Positions 54,477-64,000 of a stretch of 64,000 nt of DNA are shown here, piece by piece. The DNA lies in NCBI GenBank assembly GCA_030015575.1, contig CM057342.1, positions 624,137,348 through 624,201,347 on the forward strand, given 5' to 3'. Source of the DNA: Agapanthus africanus (taxonomy: Eukaryota; Streptophyta; Magnoliopsida; Asparagales; Amaryllidaceae). A program made the position numbers and the translations under genes. The notes beneath the pieces were generated by a model. The model had not been told where the DNA came from. It searched no databases and saw only the letters and a list, made by a program, of their open reading frames with translations. Positions within the stretch are counted from its first letter, which is position 1; the number at the start of each line of letters is the position of its first letter.

Positions 54477-57400
54477 TCAGTGTCGGACGATGAATCCTAC
54501 GAATTTGCCCGAGGAAACTCCAAACGCACACTTGAGAGGGTTCATCTTTAAGTTGCATTGCCGAAAGCGATGAAATACGATCTTCAAATGCTCGAGATGT
54601 TCCTCATATGATTTGCTTTTCACCACGAGGTCGTCGATATAGCATTCAACGATTTCATGTATAAGGTCATCGAAGATCTTCGTCATCGCCCTCTGATAGG
54701 TGGCACCGGCATTCTTTAGACCGAAAGGCATTACCTTATAGCAGAATATACCCAAAGGGGTCCGGAAAGCGGTGTGCTTCTGGTCCTCGGGGTGCATCTT
54801 TATCTGATTGTATCCTGAAGATCCGTCCATGAAGGAGAAAACTTCGTGAGTGGACGTATTGTCTATCATCAGCTCATTGACTGGTACTGGGAAATCATCC
54901 TTCGGACAGGCTTTATTGAGATCCCGAAAGTCCACACATATGCACACTGTCCCATTTTTCTTCATCACCGGGACGATGTTGGCGATCCAGTCAGGGTACT
55001 GCACCTCTTGGATGAAGCCAGAGTCGATCAGCTTCTTGACCTCGGCGTTAATGCTCATCTCAAGCTCGAGCCGCATTCTTCTCGGTGCTTGTTTGATTGG
55101 CTTGACCTCCGGAGATATTGCCAACTTGTGCACAGCAATCTTTGGATCTAATCCTGGCATTTCGGAATAGTTCCATGCGAAGCAATCTCTATGCTGCATA
55201 AGCACGTCTTTTAGCGCAGCCACTCTTTCTTCAAATAGCAGTTCACTGACGAATGTAGGTCGCGGGTCACTTGCCGTCCCCAAATCAATTTTCTTGAGGT
55301 TATCTGCAGTGGTGTATATTCCGTCTTCCAGCTCTTTTGGCGCCGGTGGAAACTCTGAGATCACCTCATCATCATTGTTTTCGAAGCACCAGGGAAGGCC
55401 ATCCATACTCTCGGGTTCTTCTTTTGATATCGTTATCATATGACAAGTACGAGCTCGCTTCCAAGGCCGATGTGGATCTGGGTTTACCCTCGTGGATTTG
55501 GGTTCATTCTTCTGCGGCGGCGTTACCCTCCAACTGTCGGATAGAGTGAACTTGCCGAGCTGATATTGGTCTTCGACCCAGTTCTTGAAGGTGAAGCAGT
55601 CTTCGAGAGGATGTCCTATTGCCCTATGATAGGAGCAATAGTTCGGGTGAGAGACTTCTCCTGTTTGCTCGGGGTGCTTGGACTCCGGGAAGATAATCAT
55701 TTGATGTCTTATGGCAAGATCAAGTATCTTCTTTGTCTTGTCTTGAGGAAAAGAGTATGCTCGACTCATCTTCTTCATAAGGGATAAATCCGGACCGCTC
55801 GATTCCTGCTCATGTGACTTCTTGGTCCCGCTTTGTCGTTGCTGAATGCCTTTTCCGCTTTTTGACTTGTTTCTGCCTCTACGTCGGGGCTTTTTTACAA
55901 CAGGTTGACAGGGAGGGGCAATTTCATTTTTTGCAGCCTCTTGGAGAAGGCGTTGCGTCCTAGTTTTCTCGTAGATGGCCATTTCGCGGTTATGGTCGTC
56001 TCGAACATTTTGACCAGCTTCCCTTATAAGCTTGTCCATTTGTTCTTCGAACGACGGACTGGGCATTTTCACATGGGGGGCCTTTTCCGGTTCAGGGTTA
56101 GCATTATCCCATTGAGCATCTCCTTCTTCATCAAAGTCATGTACGACATAGCAGTCGCGGAGTAGCTCCCGTTTCTTGGACCGAACATATCCAAGCCCGA
56201 TCGCTTCCATTCTTCCGTTGGGCAACTTGCGCTGAGTTCCGGGAACGTTCCAGATCCTGTTATAGAACTTAGCTTTTCGAGCGGTCTGTTTGAAGGGTAT
56301 CCCTTGGCGCTTCAATAACCTTTTCAAGCCTTTTGTGTAATATCTAGGCAGACGGATGGGCTGGAGCCTGTTAAGTGTAGAATCCGTGCCGTGCCAGATT
56401 TCTTTTTCCACTTTAGTTTCCCCGGAGCGGTAAAATAGGATCGCCTTTTCGTCTTCTCGCCTGGGAGGAACATAGAACGTCTGCAGCTCTTCCACACTAT
56501 AGGTATCAAGCGCGTCCAGTTCTTTATGATGTTTGGGCGGAACCATGGCAGCTTGCAAACTTTGCTCTTCATCAGCGAATGTTTGTATTGAAGGCCGAGC
56601 GGAGAATATAGCATGGACCTCATCTTCCGAATCGCTGCCAAAGATCAACATAGAAGCAGACGGTCCTGGCTTGCTGTACTGGGGCGGGCCTGGATGAACT
56701 ATCTCTTCCTCTTCCTCAGTATCACTCCCGAAGACAGGAATGGTGGCGATAGCTTTGTTCTCCGGCTTGTGACATCTCTCTGTGTCTTCGAAATCTGGCA
56801 AGAAGTATTTTGCATCTTCGTATTTCCGGACTTCGTTTATGGAGAACGGGTTCAACTCTCCTGTTACGGTATACTCGAGACCATCCTTAAAATATTTCAT
56901 ACACTGATGTTGTGTAGAAGGCATGATGTTGTACTCGTGTAACCAAGGCCGGCCGAGCAAAGCGTTATAGCATGTCTTGGCGTCAATGACATGAAATTTA
57001 ATATCCGTGATAAGTAACCCGAATCGTAATGTCAATATCACAGACCCGAGAGTCCGCGATGACTGGGAGTCAAAACCAGAAATGGTGATTTTATCACGAG
57101 TGAGATGCTGGACGCTCATGTAGATTTCCTTCAACACTCGCATGTTGAGGAGATTAACGGAAGACTCATTGTTGACCAGGATTTTGCCTATCTTTATATC
57201 GTGGCAGTACCCTGATACATAGAGGGGACGGTTGTGCTCGCAAGTCCCAAGGAGGAGGTCTTCGTCGCCGAAGGTGATATCGGCTGTGTGTACTTCCTCT
57301 AGCTCGTCCTTCATCTTTTCTTCGGCGAGAAAAGCTTGGAATTGCTCTGGCTCTTGTAGCGCCTTGATTAGTGAATCTCTCGCTTCTTTGGATAATAGAA

Positions 57401-58442
57401 AGGCGTCGAGAATACTGAGTTGCGAGGGTAACTTTCTCAAGTGCGCCAGAACGTTATAGTCCACCTTACTCTTCTTTGGCGGGTCCTTGGCGGTCAGTTC
57501 TTTCATGACTTGGTCGTCCAGGGCGACATCCTCGGAGAACTTTTCTTTTCCCTTATCTTTTCTACTCGTTGATCCGAGATTCTTTTCTAGAAGCGTGCAA
57601 TTGCGCAGCTGAATGTTTTCACAGGCCTTCGGTTCTTCCTTCTTCCCCAATGTGGATTCTTTAAAGAGAGGGCCAAGAGCCATCTCTTCGTCAGAGTCGC
57701 TTCCCAAAGTGAGAATCTGCGATCCCCCGGTGTTGACCATGCGACAGTTACCGGTATTTCTTTTATGCTCCTCAGTCGCATTTCTTTGCTCCCGATGAGT
57801 TTTGCGCTTTATCCGCTTAAAATGTTGCCGGTGAGCAACATATCCCTGCCACCATCTTTTAAAAGCGTCGCACTTTTCGGTAGGGTGCGAAACCTTTCGA
57901 TGATATAAGCAGTAGCTAGGATGTGTTTCTGCTTCACCGGGAGTATTTCCTTCAGAGGGTGGTAGCTTCATTCCCATTGATATGGCTTTAGCAAACCTTT
58001 TCCTCGTCTTGAACTTGTTTTTATCCGCGACGGATGTTCCTTGATTCGGCGGGAGTGCCTCGACTCTTTTGTCTAGTCCCCGGTGTTTGGCTTTTTCAAA
58101 TATGGCCATCTCACGCTCCCGATCAGCTTTACTTTTCAAAAGAGCCGTGTTCAGGAATGCATCAATTATCTCATCTGATGGCCCCGGAAGTTCCGGCTTA
58201 GGATTTGCCCCCAGCTTCTCAGTGCAAGGAGTTTCTTCATCGTCTATCGACGAGTGAGAGATCACATGGCAACTTGCCACGTACTCCTCAGATCCATCCG
58301 ATGAGTCTTCTCCATCATCTTCGTCTTCAAGGACATGGCCGAGGAACTCTTGAAGCGTGATTGGGGTTCGCGCCTTCTGGTTGTACTCTTCCAGCACGTC
58401 AATCTGTTTCTGTAGGTTCGTGCGCTTATCGCCAAGCTTCAA
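54477..58442 (-). pseudogene. Gypsy D Gag C-terminal, protease and RT open frame
   Basis: A 1,321-codon uninterrupted frame. Its first codon is TTG, so it is a fragment of a longer polyprotein. Residues 145-205 hold a zinc-knuckle-like module (CLYHRKVSHPTEKC). Residues about 405-505 are the retropepsin region (LLGRPWLHEYN near 495-505), but the active site position reads VNNESS at 423-428 in place of the expected acidic D-x-G/S type, so the protease is probably dead. Residues 640-770 are unrecognised. Residues 892-972 hold a second knuckle module (CSYHRAIGHPLEDC). RT follows, with DFRDLNKACPKDDFP at 1171-1185, FMDGSSGYNQI at 1204-1214 and the catalytic YIDD at 1268-1271. Confidence 0.9.
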
Positions 58443-58711
58443 GGCTTCTTGGATTTCTTCTTCTTTTTTGAAGATTTTGACGGCTGGGTGTGAGTGCTTT
58501 GGCTATCACCACCAATATTTGGAGTTGGGCGCGGCTTCAGCATCCCTTCGATAATCTGGGGTTCTAGTGGGTTCTTCCATCTGATCGCTGGGCATGTCTG
58601 AAGATCATTCAGCATTCTTTTGGTTTTGGCTGAAAGCACGACTTCCCATGGAGCTTCTTCAACAAAAGAACACGTTACCCCTGGTGTGTCCGTCTTCTTA
58701 GGAGTGTGCGG
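58443..58711 (-). pseudogene. Gypsy D gag segment, frame-disrupted
   Basis: A lysine- and serine-rich stretch (KSSKKKKKSKKP at 58475-58440) and a short upstream frame link the first knuckle module to the long gag-RT frame. The frames do not connect, so one or more indels lie here. Confidence 0.55.
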
Positions 58712-58969
58712 TTATGGTGGGTTTACTTTCCACTTCTCAGACAACGCGAACTTGCCTTGTAGGTACTGATCCTCGATCCATCCCTTAAAGATGAAGCAAT
58801 CCTCGATTGGATGGCTTACCGTTTGGTGGTAAGGGCAATAATTGGGATTATTCACTTCGCTGGGCTGCGGCGGTCGCCTAGGATTTGGCAAATTGATAAG
58901 CCTGTTGCGCATAGCTAGCTCGAACAACCTCTTTGTTTTGTCCCGTGGGAATGAGTAAGGATGCTTCAT
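58712..58969 (-). pseudogene. Gypsy D Gag zinc-knuckle-like module, first copy
   Basis: YSFPRDKTKRLFELA, then NYCPYHQTVSHPIEDCFIFK and WIEDQYLQGKF. It is clearly the same module as residues 892-972 of the long frame and is related to residues 145-205 there. It ends in a stop at 58712. Confidence 0.8.
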
Positions 58970-59035
58970 TTTCTCATTGTAATAGCGCCGTCTCTTCTCC
59001 AGTTGATCCGCTAGTCTTGGAGCACTGGGCTGTTG

Positions 59036-59660
59036 TTAGGTGTTCGCAACGAAAGTTACCTTCCCTTTGCCCTTTTCGTTCCGCTGCTCCGGCTTCGAAG
59101 GAGACGGTCCGTGACCCATTTGATCCATCTGGGCTAGCTTATCGATTAAAGCCTGGAACGTGGTCGGTTTAAAGAACATCATGAACTGTGAAATAGTTGC
59201 ATAAGGGTCTAGGGTGCCTACGAACATCCCCACTGCTGGTGCTTCTTCGATGCGTTGTTCGCACTTCGACCATAGGTTCAATACGCCATCGGATTGCGTA
59301 TTGAACCCAAGTTTCGCCCGGCTTCACCCTTGCATTAATCAACGCCGTTATTGGGGTGCGTTCGCTGGCGCTCGTGAATCGCTGGGTGAACAATAACTCC
59401 ATCTCTGCGAAAGTTTTGACGGAGTCGTTTGGAAGCTCGGAGTACCACTTAAACGCTGTCTCCGATAAACTGCCGACGAATTGGCGAAGCAAGAGCTTAT
59501 CATCGCCGCCGGTGTTGCCACAAAGAGCCCTGAACTGGGTGACATGTTGATGGGGATTGCCTGTCTCCTTGTAGATATGGAATTTCGGGATCGTGTAGCC
59601 CGGCGGGTATTTTATCTGATCATACCAACCCGGATATGGTCGCCCAGTTTTGACAACCTG
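59036..59660 (-). pseudogene. Gypsy D Gag capsid-like domain
   Basis: The Retrotrans_gag region is readable as LRQFVGSLSETAFKWYSELP and then FAEMELLFTQRF (frame 59492-59169). It continues in another frame at 59281-59036 (GTLDPYATISQFMMFF), so there is a one-base shift near 59285. Upstream, to about 59660, lies GWYDQIKYPPGY in the same sense. Gag forms the particle that packages RNA; here it is broken. Confidence 0.85.
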
Positions 59661-60108
59661 GCCGGCTGCCTCATTTTCCTGATGAACTCATATTTGTTGA
59701 GCAATATAATCATCCAGGGTGGCCTTAGAGATTGTTTCTTCTTTGGCTGTCGAAAGAGCCGGAGGTGGATTTGACGTTTCTCCTCTGTCGTCTTCGAGGA
59801 TAATCGGAGGATCTTCAGCTGGGGGATCCAGCTGGATCATCATGCCCACCATGTCTTAGAACAGAAGAGCCATTTGCTTTATATTGGCTGCTTGTTCCGC
59901 AGCCTCCTTGTCCTTCTTTTCGAGCATTCTCCGAAGGAATTCAGCATCGGTTTCGTGTTCGCGACGTTGTTCCGATGACGCCTTCGGGCTTTCTTTTGGC
60001 CCGGTGAGTGAGGCCATTGCAGTCAGCATCTCCTAGAGCTTCTGCTGCTGCTGTTCCTGGGCTTTTGTAATGGATCGGGTGAGTGGTCGGTGGCCTGTAG
60101 AAGCGCGG
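59661..60108 (-). pseudogene. Gypsy D Gag N-terminal coiled region with stops
   Basis: The minus strand encodes a charged, probably coiled-coil stretch (EFLRRMLEKKDKEAAEQAAN near 59950-59885), with stops near 60036, 59856 and 59687. It links the proline-rich N-terminal ORF to the capsid-like domain. Confidence 0.6.
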
Positions 60109-61248
60109 CTATCTTCCTTTCCGGATGCCATATAAATAGTATGGACCACCATGCCCCCCAGACTTAGGGCGTTTGGGTTCAGTGCCTTTGACATTTGTCG
60201 CAGGCACGGGGATCTTCTCCGGCCTTCTCTTCTTATGAGTGGTCGAAGTTGAGGGGGCCATCGTGGTGGGCACCCAGATAGCTTTTCGTGGCTTGGCAGG
60301 ATGGCTTTCTTCTTGTTGAACCTTCGCCTTTTTTTGTCGGCGAGAGTGATCTTGATCAACTACTGAGTTCCGGACTTGCCGCCAGACTTTGTAGATCTTG
60401 GAGGACAGCCGCTGAGGAGACTGTTCTGGATTTGCTTCTACAACATTCTCCACCGGAGGAGGAGATCTTTTTAGTATGGCGGTAGGAGAATTCCTACGCA
60501 CCTTATTTAGCAGCTCAAAGTTGTTCCCAGTTGGAACAACAGCATTAATTTCCGCCGTCGGGGCTGGTGGAGTTAGCCCAGAAGGGGAGTTGCCTCCTGA
60601 CTTCCTCACTCGACGCCAGTGGCGACGACGAGCATGTCGAGCTGATGGAGTTGGCTCGGTGACGGGGATGGCCTTGTCTTGCCCCTCGTTCAGGTGAGGG
60701 GCCGTTGCTGGTGTCAGCCTGTTAAAGACTGATGTTCTTTGAGTAGCAGGAGCGGGAGTTGGGACGGTCAGTCTTGTAAAGACCGACCCCTTGGCAAGAG
60801 AAGCCGCCTTGACGACTTCAGGAGCAGGGTTGGTTACTCTCTTCGGAATACCTTTCTCTGGGATTGCAGGCTTCATTGTGGGCCCACAGGAATTTTGGCC
60901 CAATCTGGAGAAGACCGAGGCGCCGGTGCTGGATGACCCGTTGAGAGGGGCCACGGTAGCTGTAAGTCGATCAAAGACCGACTTCTTAGGAGCTTCTGGT
61001 GTTGGTAGAGGAGCGGTGAAGCTCGTTGGCGGGAGCATGGTCCCGAAAAACAACCCCGTGGTGGCTTGAGTGACCTGTTCCACGGGCATCGTGAACAGGG
61101 AAGCAGCTTGGGGCCCGTAGGCTATGCCCCCTGTTGAGGCAGGACGTGGGTTGGAGTTGCATGTGGAACACTTTGAGCAGGTGAAAGCCATTGATCCTTT
61201 GCTTTCTGCACCAAGCAAAACGCCAAATCTTAGTACCTTGAAACCCAT
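60033..61248 (-). CDS. Gypsy D N-terminal Gag-like ORF with SVFxRL repeats
   Basis: First ATG at 61248-61246; the open frame runs to 60109. The protein is proline-, serine- and basic-rich. It carries four evenly spread SVFxRL motifs (SVFDRL, SVFSRL, SVFTRL and SVFNRL), a CSKCSTC cysteine cluster near its start and an arginine-rich patch (RHARRRHWRRVRKSGG). SVFxRL-type repeats are known from N-terminal Gag regions of Tat elements, so I take this as the Gag N-terminus, now separated from the rest by a frameshift near 60110 and stops. A nucleic-acid-binding role is inferred from the basic patch only. Confidence 0.65.
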
Positions 61249-61322
61249 GGGCAACCATTGGCAAACCGCGATTGGTTCGCGAACACGAAACACAAAGTGT
61301 GGAGTGGAAAGAGGAAAAGGTC

Positions 61323-61342
61323 CCCCCGGGCGTGCCAGAATC
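61323..61342 (-). other. Candidate primer binding site of Gypsy D
   Basis: The minus strand after the LTR end reads GATTCTGGCACGCCCGGGGG. TCTGGCACGCCCGG-type strings occupy this place in Tat-like elements. I cannot assign the tRNA with confidence. Confidence 0.45.
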
Positions 61343-61981
61343 TGTTTACCGCCGGAAAGTGGGAAGACGGACTGTCTTGCCTGAATCTGGGGGCAGATTC
61401 TATTTGGTGCTATCCGTCTACCTCTCCGAAGATGCCAAGTTGATTTATGGCACCGTGTATCGAAGGTTTAAACGGATGCGGCCGATGTAGCAGACTTCGT
61501 CAGATTCTCCCTCGTTTGAGGGGTTTTTGATTGTGGGGACGCTCTTCCCTGCAAGTGCAAGCCCCTGCAGTTAATTACGTTACTGCATCATGGTAACAAC
61601 TTTCTCCTTCTCCAGATGGCCACTTCGTGTCGTGGGTGTTTGTTTTGTTTGTGGTTACCCGTGGATTGTATACGGAGACTAATTTATGTTGTCGCCCGTA
61701 GGACGTGGATTGGTCCAAATCCGTATTTTCTTAGATTTGGGTTTGGGGGGGTTTGTGTTTAAGGATACGTTAGCCTTATTTGAGGCTAAGATCAACTTAA
61801 ATGTTTGTTAAGGACACGTTAGTCTAATTTTAGACTAAGATCAACTTAACGGGATCGTTTAGATCCGACAAAAGAACAATTGGGCTCTATTGTTTAGTTT
61901 AATGACATTACGGTCGATAATTAGTTTAAGGACATTACGGTCCAATGTTAGTTTTAAGACATCGCGGTCAAGATTAAGGAC
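61343..61981 (-). repeat. 5' LTR of Gypsy D, visible part
   Basis: Plus-strand TGTTTACCGCCGG is the LTR end. The segment matches 25301-25424 and 35673-36150 closely and stops within the 72-bp array, where element E is inserted. Confidence 0.88.
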
Positions 61982-62513
61982 TGTTCCCCTCCGAAAGGCG
62001 GCGCACAGGACCGCGGTGTCCTGATGCTGAGATTCGGGGCAGATGCTATTTGGTTTTATCCGTCCACCTCTCCGAAGATACCAAGTTGATTTATGGCACC
62101 GTGTATCGGAGGTTTAGACGGATGCGGCCGATGTAGCAGACTTCGTCAGATTCCCCCTCGCTTGAGGGGTTTTTGATTGTGGGGACGCTCTTCCCTGCAG
62201 GCGCAAGCCCCTGTAGTTAATTACGCTACCGTATCGCGGTAACAACTTTCTCCTTCTCCAGAATTTCACTTCGTGTCGTATGTGTTTGTTTTGTTTGTGG
62301 TTGCCCGTGGATTGTATACGGAGACTAAGTTAAGCCGTCGTCCGTAGGACGTGGATTAGTCCAAATCCGTATTTACTTAGATTTGGGTTTGGTGTTTTTA
62401 GTTTAAGGATGCATTAGTCGCGTTGCGGCTAAGATCAACTTAAACGTTCGTTAAGAATACGATAGTCCTGTTTGAGACTAGGATCAACTTAACGTGATAA
62501 TCCATTTAATATC

Positions 62514-62620
62514 TGGCCATCGGGACTCGTCACCTCTCTAACGTCGTTGAAGGATTACAACGGCAGATGTCAGAGGAGTTCAGAGATGTACCCTTGAACC
62601 AAAGTCAATTTGGATTTTTA
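62514..62620. repeat. GGGACTCGTCACC module, first copy in E
   Basis: Homologous to 36690-36800. A second copy in E lies at 62920-63010. Confidence 0.75.
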
Positions 62621-62719
62621 CAGTCCATTTGAATGTTTAAGGATACGTTAGCCGTGTTTGGGGCTAAGATCAACTTAAACGGGATCATTTAGATCCGGCA
62701 AAAGAGCATTTGGAGGCTC

Positions 62720-62905
62720 TATTGTTCCAGTTTAGGGACGTGGTGGTCCATCGCCAGTTTAGGGACGTGGTGGTCCATTATTAGTTTAAGGACGTCTCGG
62801 TCCGATATTAGTTTAAGGACGTCTCGGTACGATATTAGTTTAGGGACGTCTTGGTCCGATATTAGTTTAGGGACGTTTCGGTCCACGAGTTTAAGGACCC
62901 CGCAG
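62720..62905 (-). repeat. Tandem array of ~28-bp monomers in the E LTR
   Basis: About seven GTTTAGGGACGT-type monomers related to 43780-43990 and to the 72-bp arrays. Confidence 0.85.
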
Positions 62906-63189
62906 TCCATATTCATGTGTGGTCGTTGGGACCCGTCACCTCTCTGACGTCGTTGAGGAATTACAACGATAGGTGTCAGAGGAGTTCGGAGATGTACCCT
63001 CGAACCGGATGTGAATTGATTTAGGGAGCAGCCGTGCTCAGTCAATTTAATTTGAGGACTTATGGCTACGACTGGGCTAAGTCCAGTTTCAATATTCTTT
63101 TGTCTTTGGTCTATTGGACTTGTGCTAGGGCCTTGCCTTTTCACTGCATTATTTTCCTTTGTTTTGGTTGGGCTCTGCCCTTTATAAAT

Positions 63190-63900
63190 GATGCGGAGCA
63201 TATATTTTATTTGGGCTCTGCCCTTTTTAAAATGCATAGCATGTTTGATTAGGACTGTTAGGCCTTTTAATTGGGCTTTGTCCCTTTTTTTTTAGTAATG
63301 CAGAGCATTAAGTACTCTGACAGTGCCCCACGTGGCTTGTCAGGCGCTTTGCGCCAAGTAATGAGCGCAAGCTCATATGGTGGTGACACGTGTCACGCTC
63401 TGGCGAGCGCAAGCGCAACAGCGCAGTGCGCTGTGTCAGTGCGCTGCGCTGCTGCGCTACTGACATATGGCGCTTCCTGGTGGCTTGCGCCAATACAGGA
63501 GCGCAACAGCGCAGTTCTTGCAAGTGCAGAGCACTGTTTTATCTTTTGATCGGTTTTAAATCAAAGAAAACAAGTTTTTTCTTATTTTCAAGGAACCAAT
63601 GGTTCATAAAAGAAGTGCAAAGCACTATTTTTATTTTGTTGTTTTTTTTATTTATTAAAGATCTATGATCTGTTCATAAGAGAACTTTCTCTTTTTCTAA
63701 AGGTCTTTACCTTTTTTGTTCTTGAGGAGTTCTTCAGAGTTCTCTTTCTCTCTTTTTTTTTAGAAAAAATGTTGTTTTTTGTTGAATTGAGGTCTGGGGT
63801 CCTTTTTATAGTGCCCATAAATTAGTTAAATTTGTTAAAGAGATCTTTTTCTGAGTGATTTGGGGAATTTTCCCCACCGTTGGATCTTTGATCCAAGGGC
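63190..63900. repeat. Micro-palindrome field in the E LTR
   Basis: Examples are GGGC-TCT-GCCC (63213), TAATGC-AGA-GCATTA (63296), AGTGC-AGA-GCACT (63523), AGTGC-AAA-GCACT (63614), AGATC-TAT-GATCT (63659) and TTGGATC-TTT-GATCCAA (63880-63896). It has the same design as 36900-38840. Confidence 0.85.
63801..63811 (-). promoter_or_regulatory. LTR promoter TATA box of Gypsy E
   Basis: The minus strand reads CTATAAAAAGG, at the place equivalent to the TATA of D at 37707-37700. Confidence 0.6.
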
Positions 63901-64000
63901 TTCTGTTTTACAGAAGAAAATCTTCTTCTTTTAGCAAGAACAGAAAGATTTCTTTAAAATCTTAATTCTGTTTGGCGCAAATGCCCCAGCGCGTGACACG

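Larger units (their letters stand above)
25301..61981 (-). mobile_element. Giant Tat/Ogre-like Gypsy element D with two nested Copia elements
   Basis: The minus-strand order is 5' LTR (61981-61343), gag ORFs, protease, RT, RNase H, a second RNase H, integrase (interrupted by A2), a long noncoding 3' region with arrays and an antisense ORF, then the 3' LTR (interrupted by C, ending at 25301). RT before integrase defines Gypsy. The extra archaeal-type RNase H between RNase H and integrase marks the Tat lineage. Removing the 18.1 kb of nested Copia leaves at least 18.5 kb of element, before adding the part of its 5' LTR hidden by E. The two LTR copies differ by roughly 3-4% over the 500 bp I compared by eye, so D is older than its Copia insertions. 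Confidence 0.85.
61982..64000 (-). repeat. LTR end of a second related Gypsy element E (partial)
   Basis: TGTTCCCCTCCGAAAGGCGG begins a second LTR end, alignable with the D LTR but clearly more diverged. It then repeats the same order: GCAGATGCTATTTGG, CGGATGCGGCCGATGTAGCA, array, module and palindrome-rich stretch. It starts in the middle of a D array monomer, so E most likely inserted into the 5' LTR of D. The other end is beyond the window. Confidence 0.75.

Noticed and set aside
54477-58442. Endogenous plant pararetrovirus because of the YIDD variant in RT
   Set aside because: An integrase with D,D-35-E, a second RNase H and flanking LTRs show a Gypsy retrotransposon; no movement protein or viral coat motif is seen.

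Overview
The window is plant nuclear DNA, almost certainly repeat-dense heterochromatin of an angiosperm. It consists nearly entirely of LTR retrotransposons nested inside each other. The evidence is plant-type Copia elements primed by initiator methionine tRNA, a giant Tat/Ogre-like Gypsy element with a second (archaeal-type) RNase H, and Helitron-like ends. I recognise no host gene, tRNA or rRNA. The species cannot be named from the sequence.

Layout. (1) 1-19884: Copia element B on the minus strand, running off the left edge. It has reverse transcriptase (RT), integrase, protease and gag, then a 2.1 kb leader and its 5' LTR. Its integrase is split by a solo LTR (1678-3915, same family as element A). 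Its 5' LTR is split by the complete plus-strand Copia element A (8737-19093, 5-bp target duplication). (2) 19885-21829: an older LTR of the B family in the opposite orientation, into which B itself seems to have inserted. (3) 21830-25300: mixed remnants, including a Gypsy-like LTR with a TATA box, two short Helitron candidates and an AT-rich stretch. (4) 25301-61981: a very large minus-strand Tat/Ogre-like Gypsy element D. Its 3' LTR is interrupted by the complete Copia element C (25425-35667), and its integrase by the complete Copia derivative A2 (44481-52350). (5) 61982-64000: the end of a related Gypsy LTR (E) inserted into the 5' LTR of D.

Element D carries gag, a degenerate protease, RT, RNase H, a second RNase H and integrase. 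These are broken by a few stops, one frameshift in the pol half and the A2 insertion. Between the end of pol (44081) and the LTR promoter (about 37700) lies a long noncoding tract with several tandem arrays, including an exact 170-bp repeat, and one intact antisense ORF (38927-39433). Its LTR is packed with tiny perfect inverted repeats.

The four Copia elements (A, A2, B, C) share structured RNA-like features in their leaders. These are a long covarying hairpin about 200 nt after the 5' LTR, a paired covarying short hairpin (A, A2, C), a three-copy motif that changes in concert within each element, and a recurring AGTGGGAG octamer like the polypurine tract. C, A and A2 have nearly identical LTR pairs but decayed or deleted coding regions, so they look like non-autonomous elements mobilised in trans. 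The leader signals are what such elements would need to keep.
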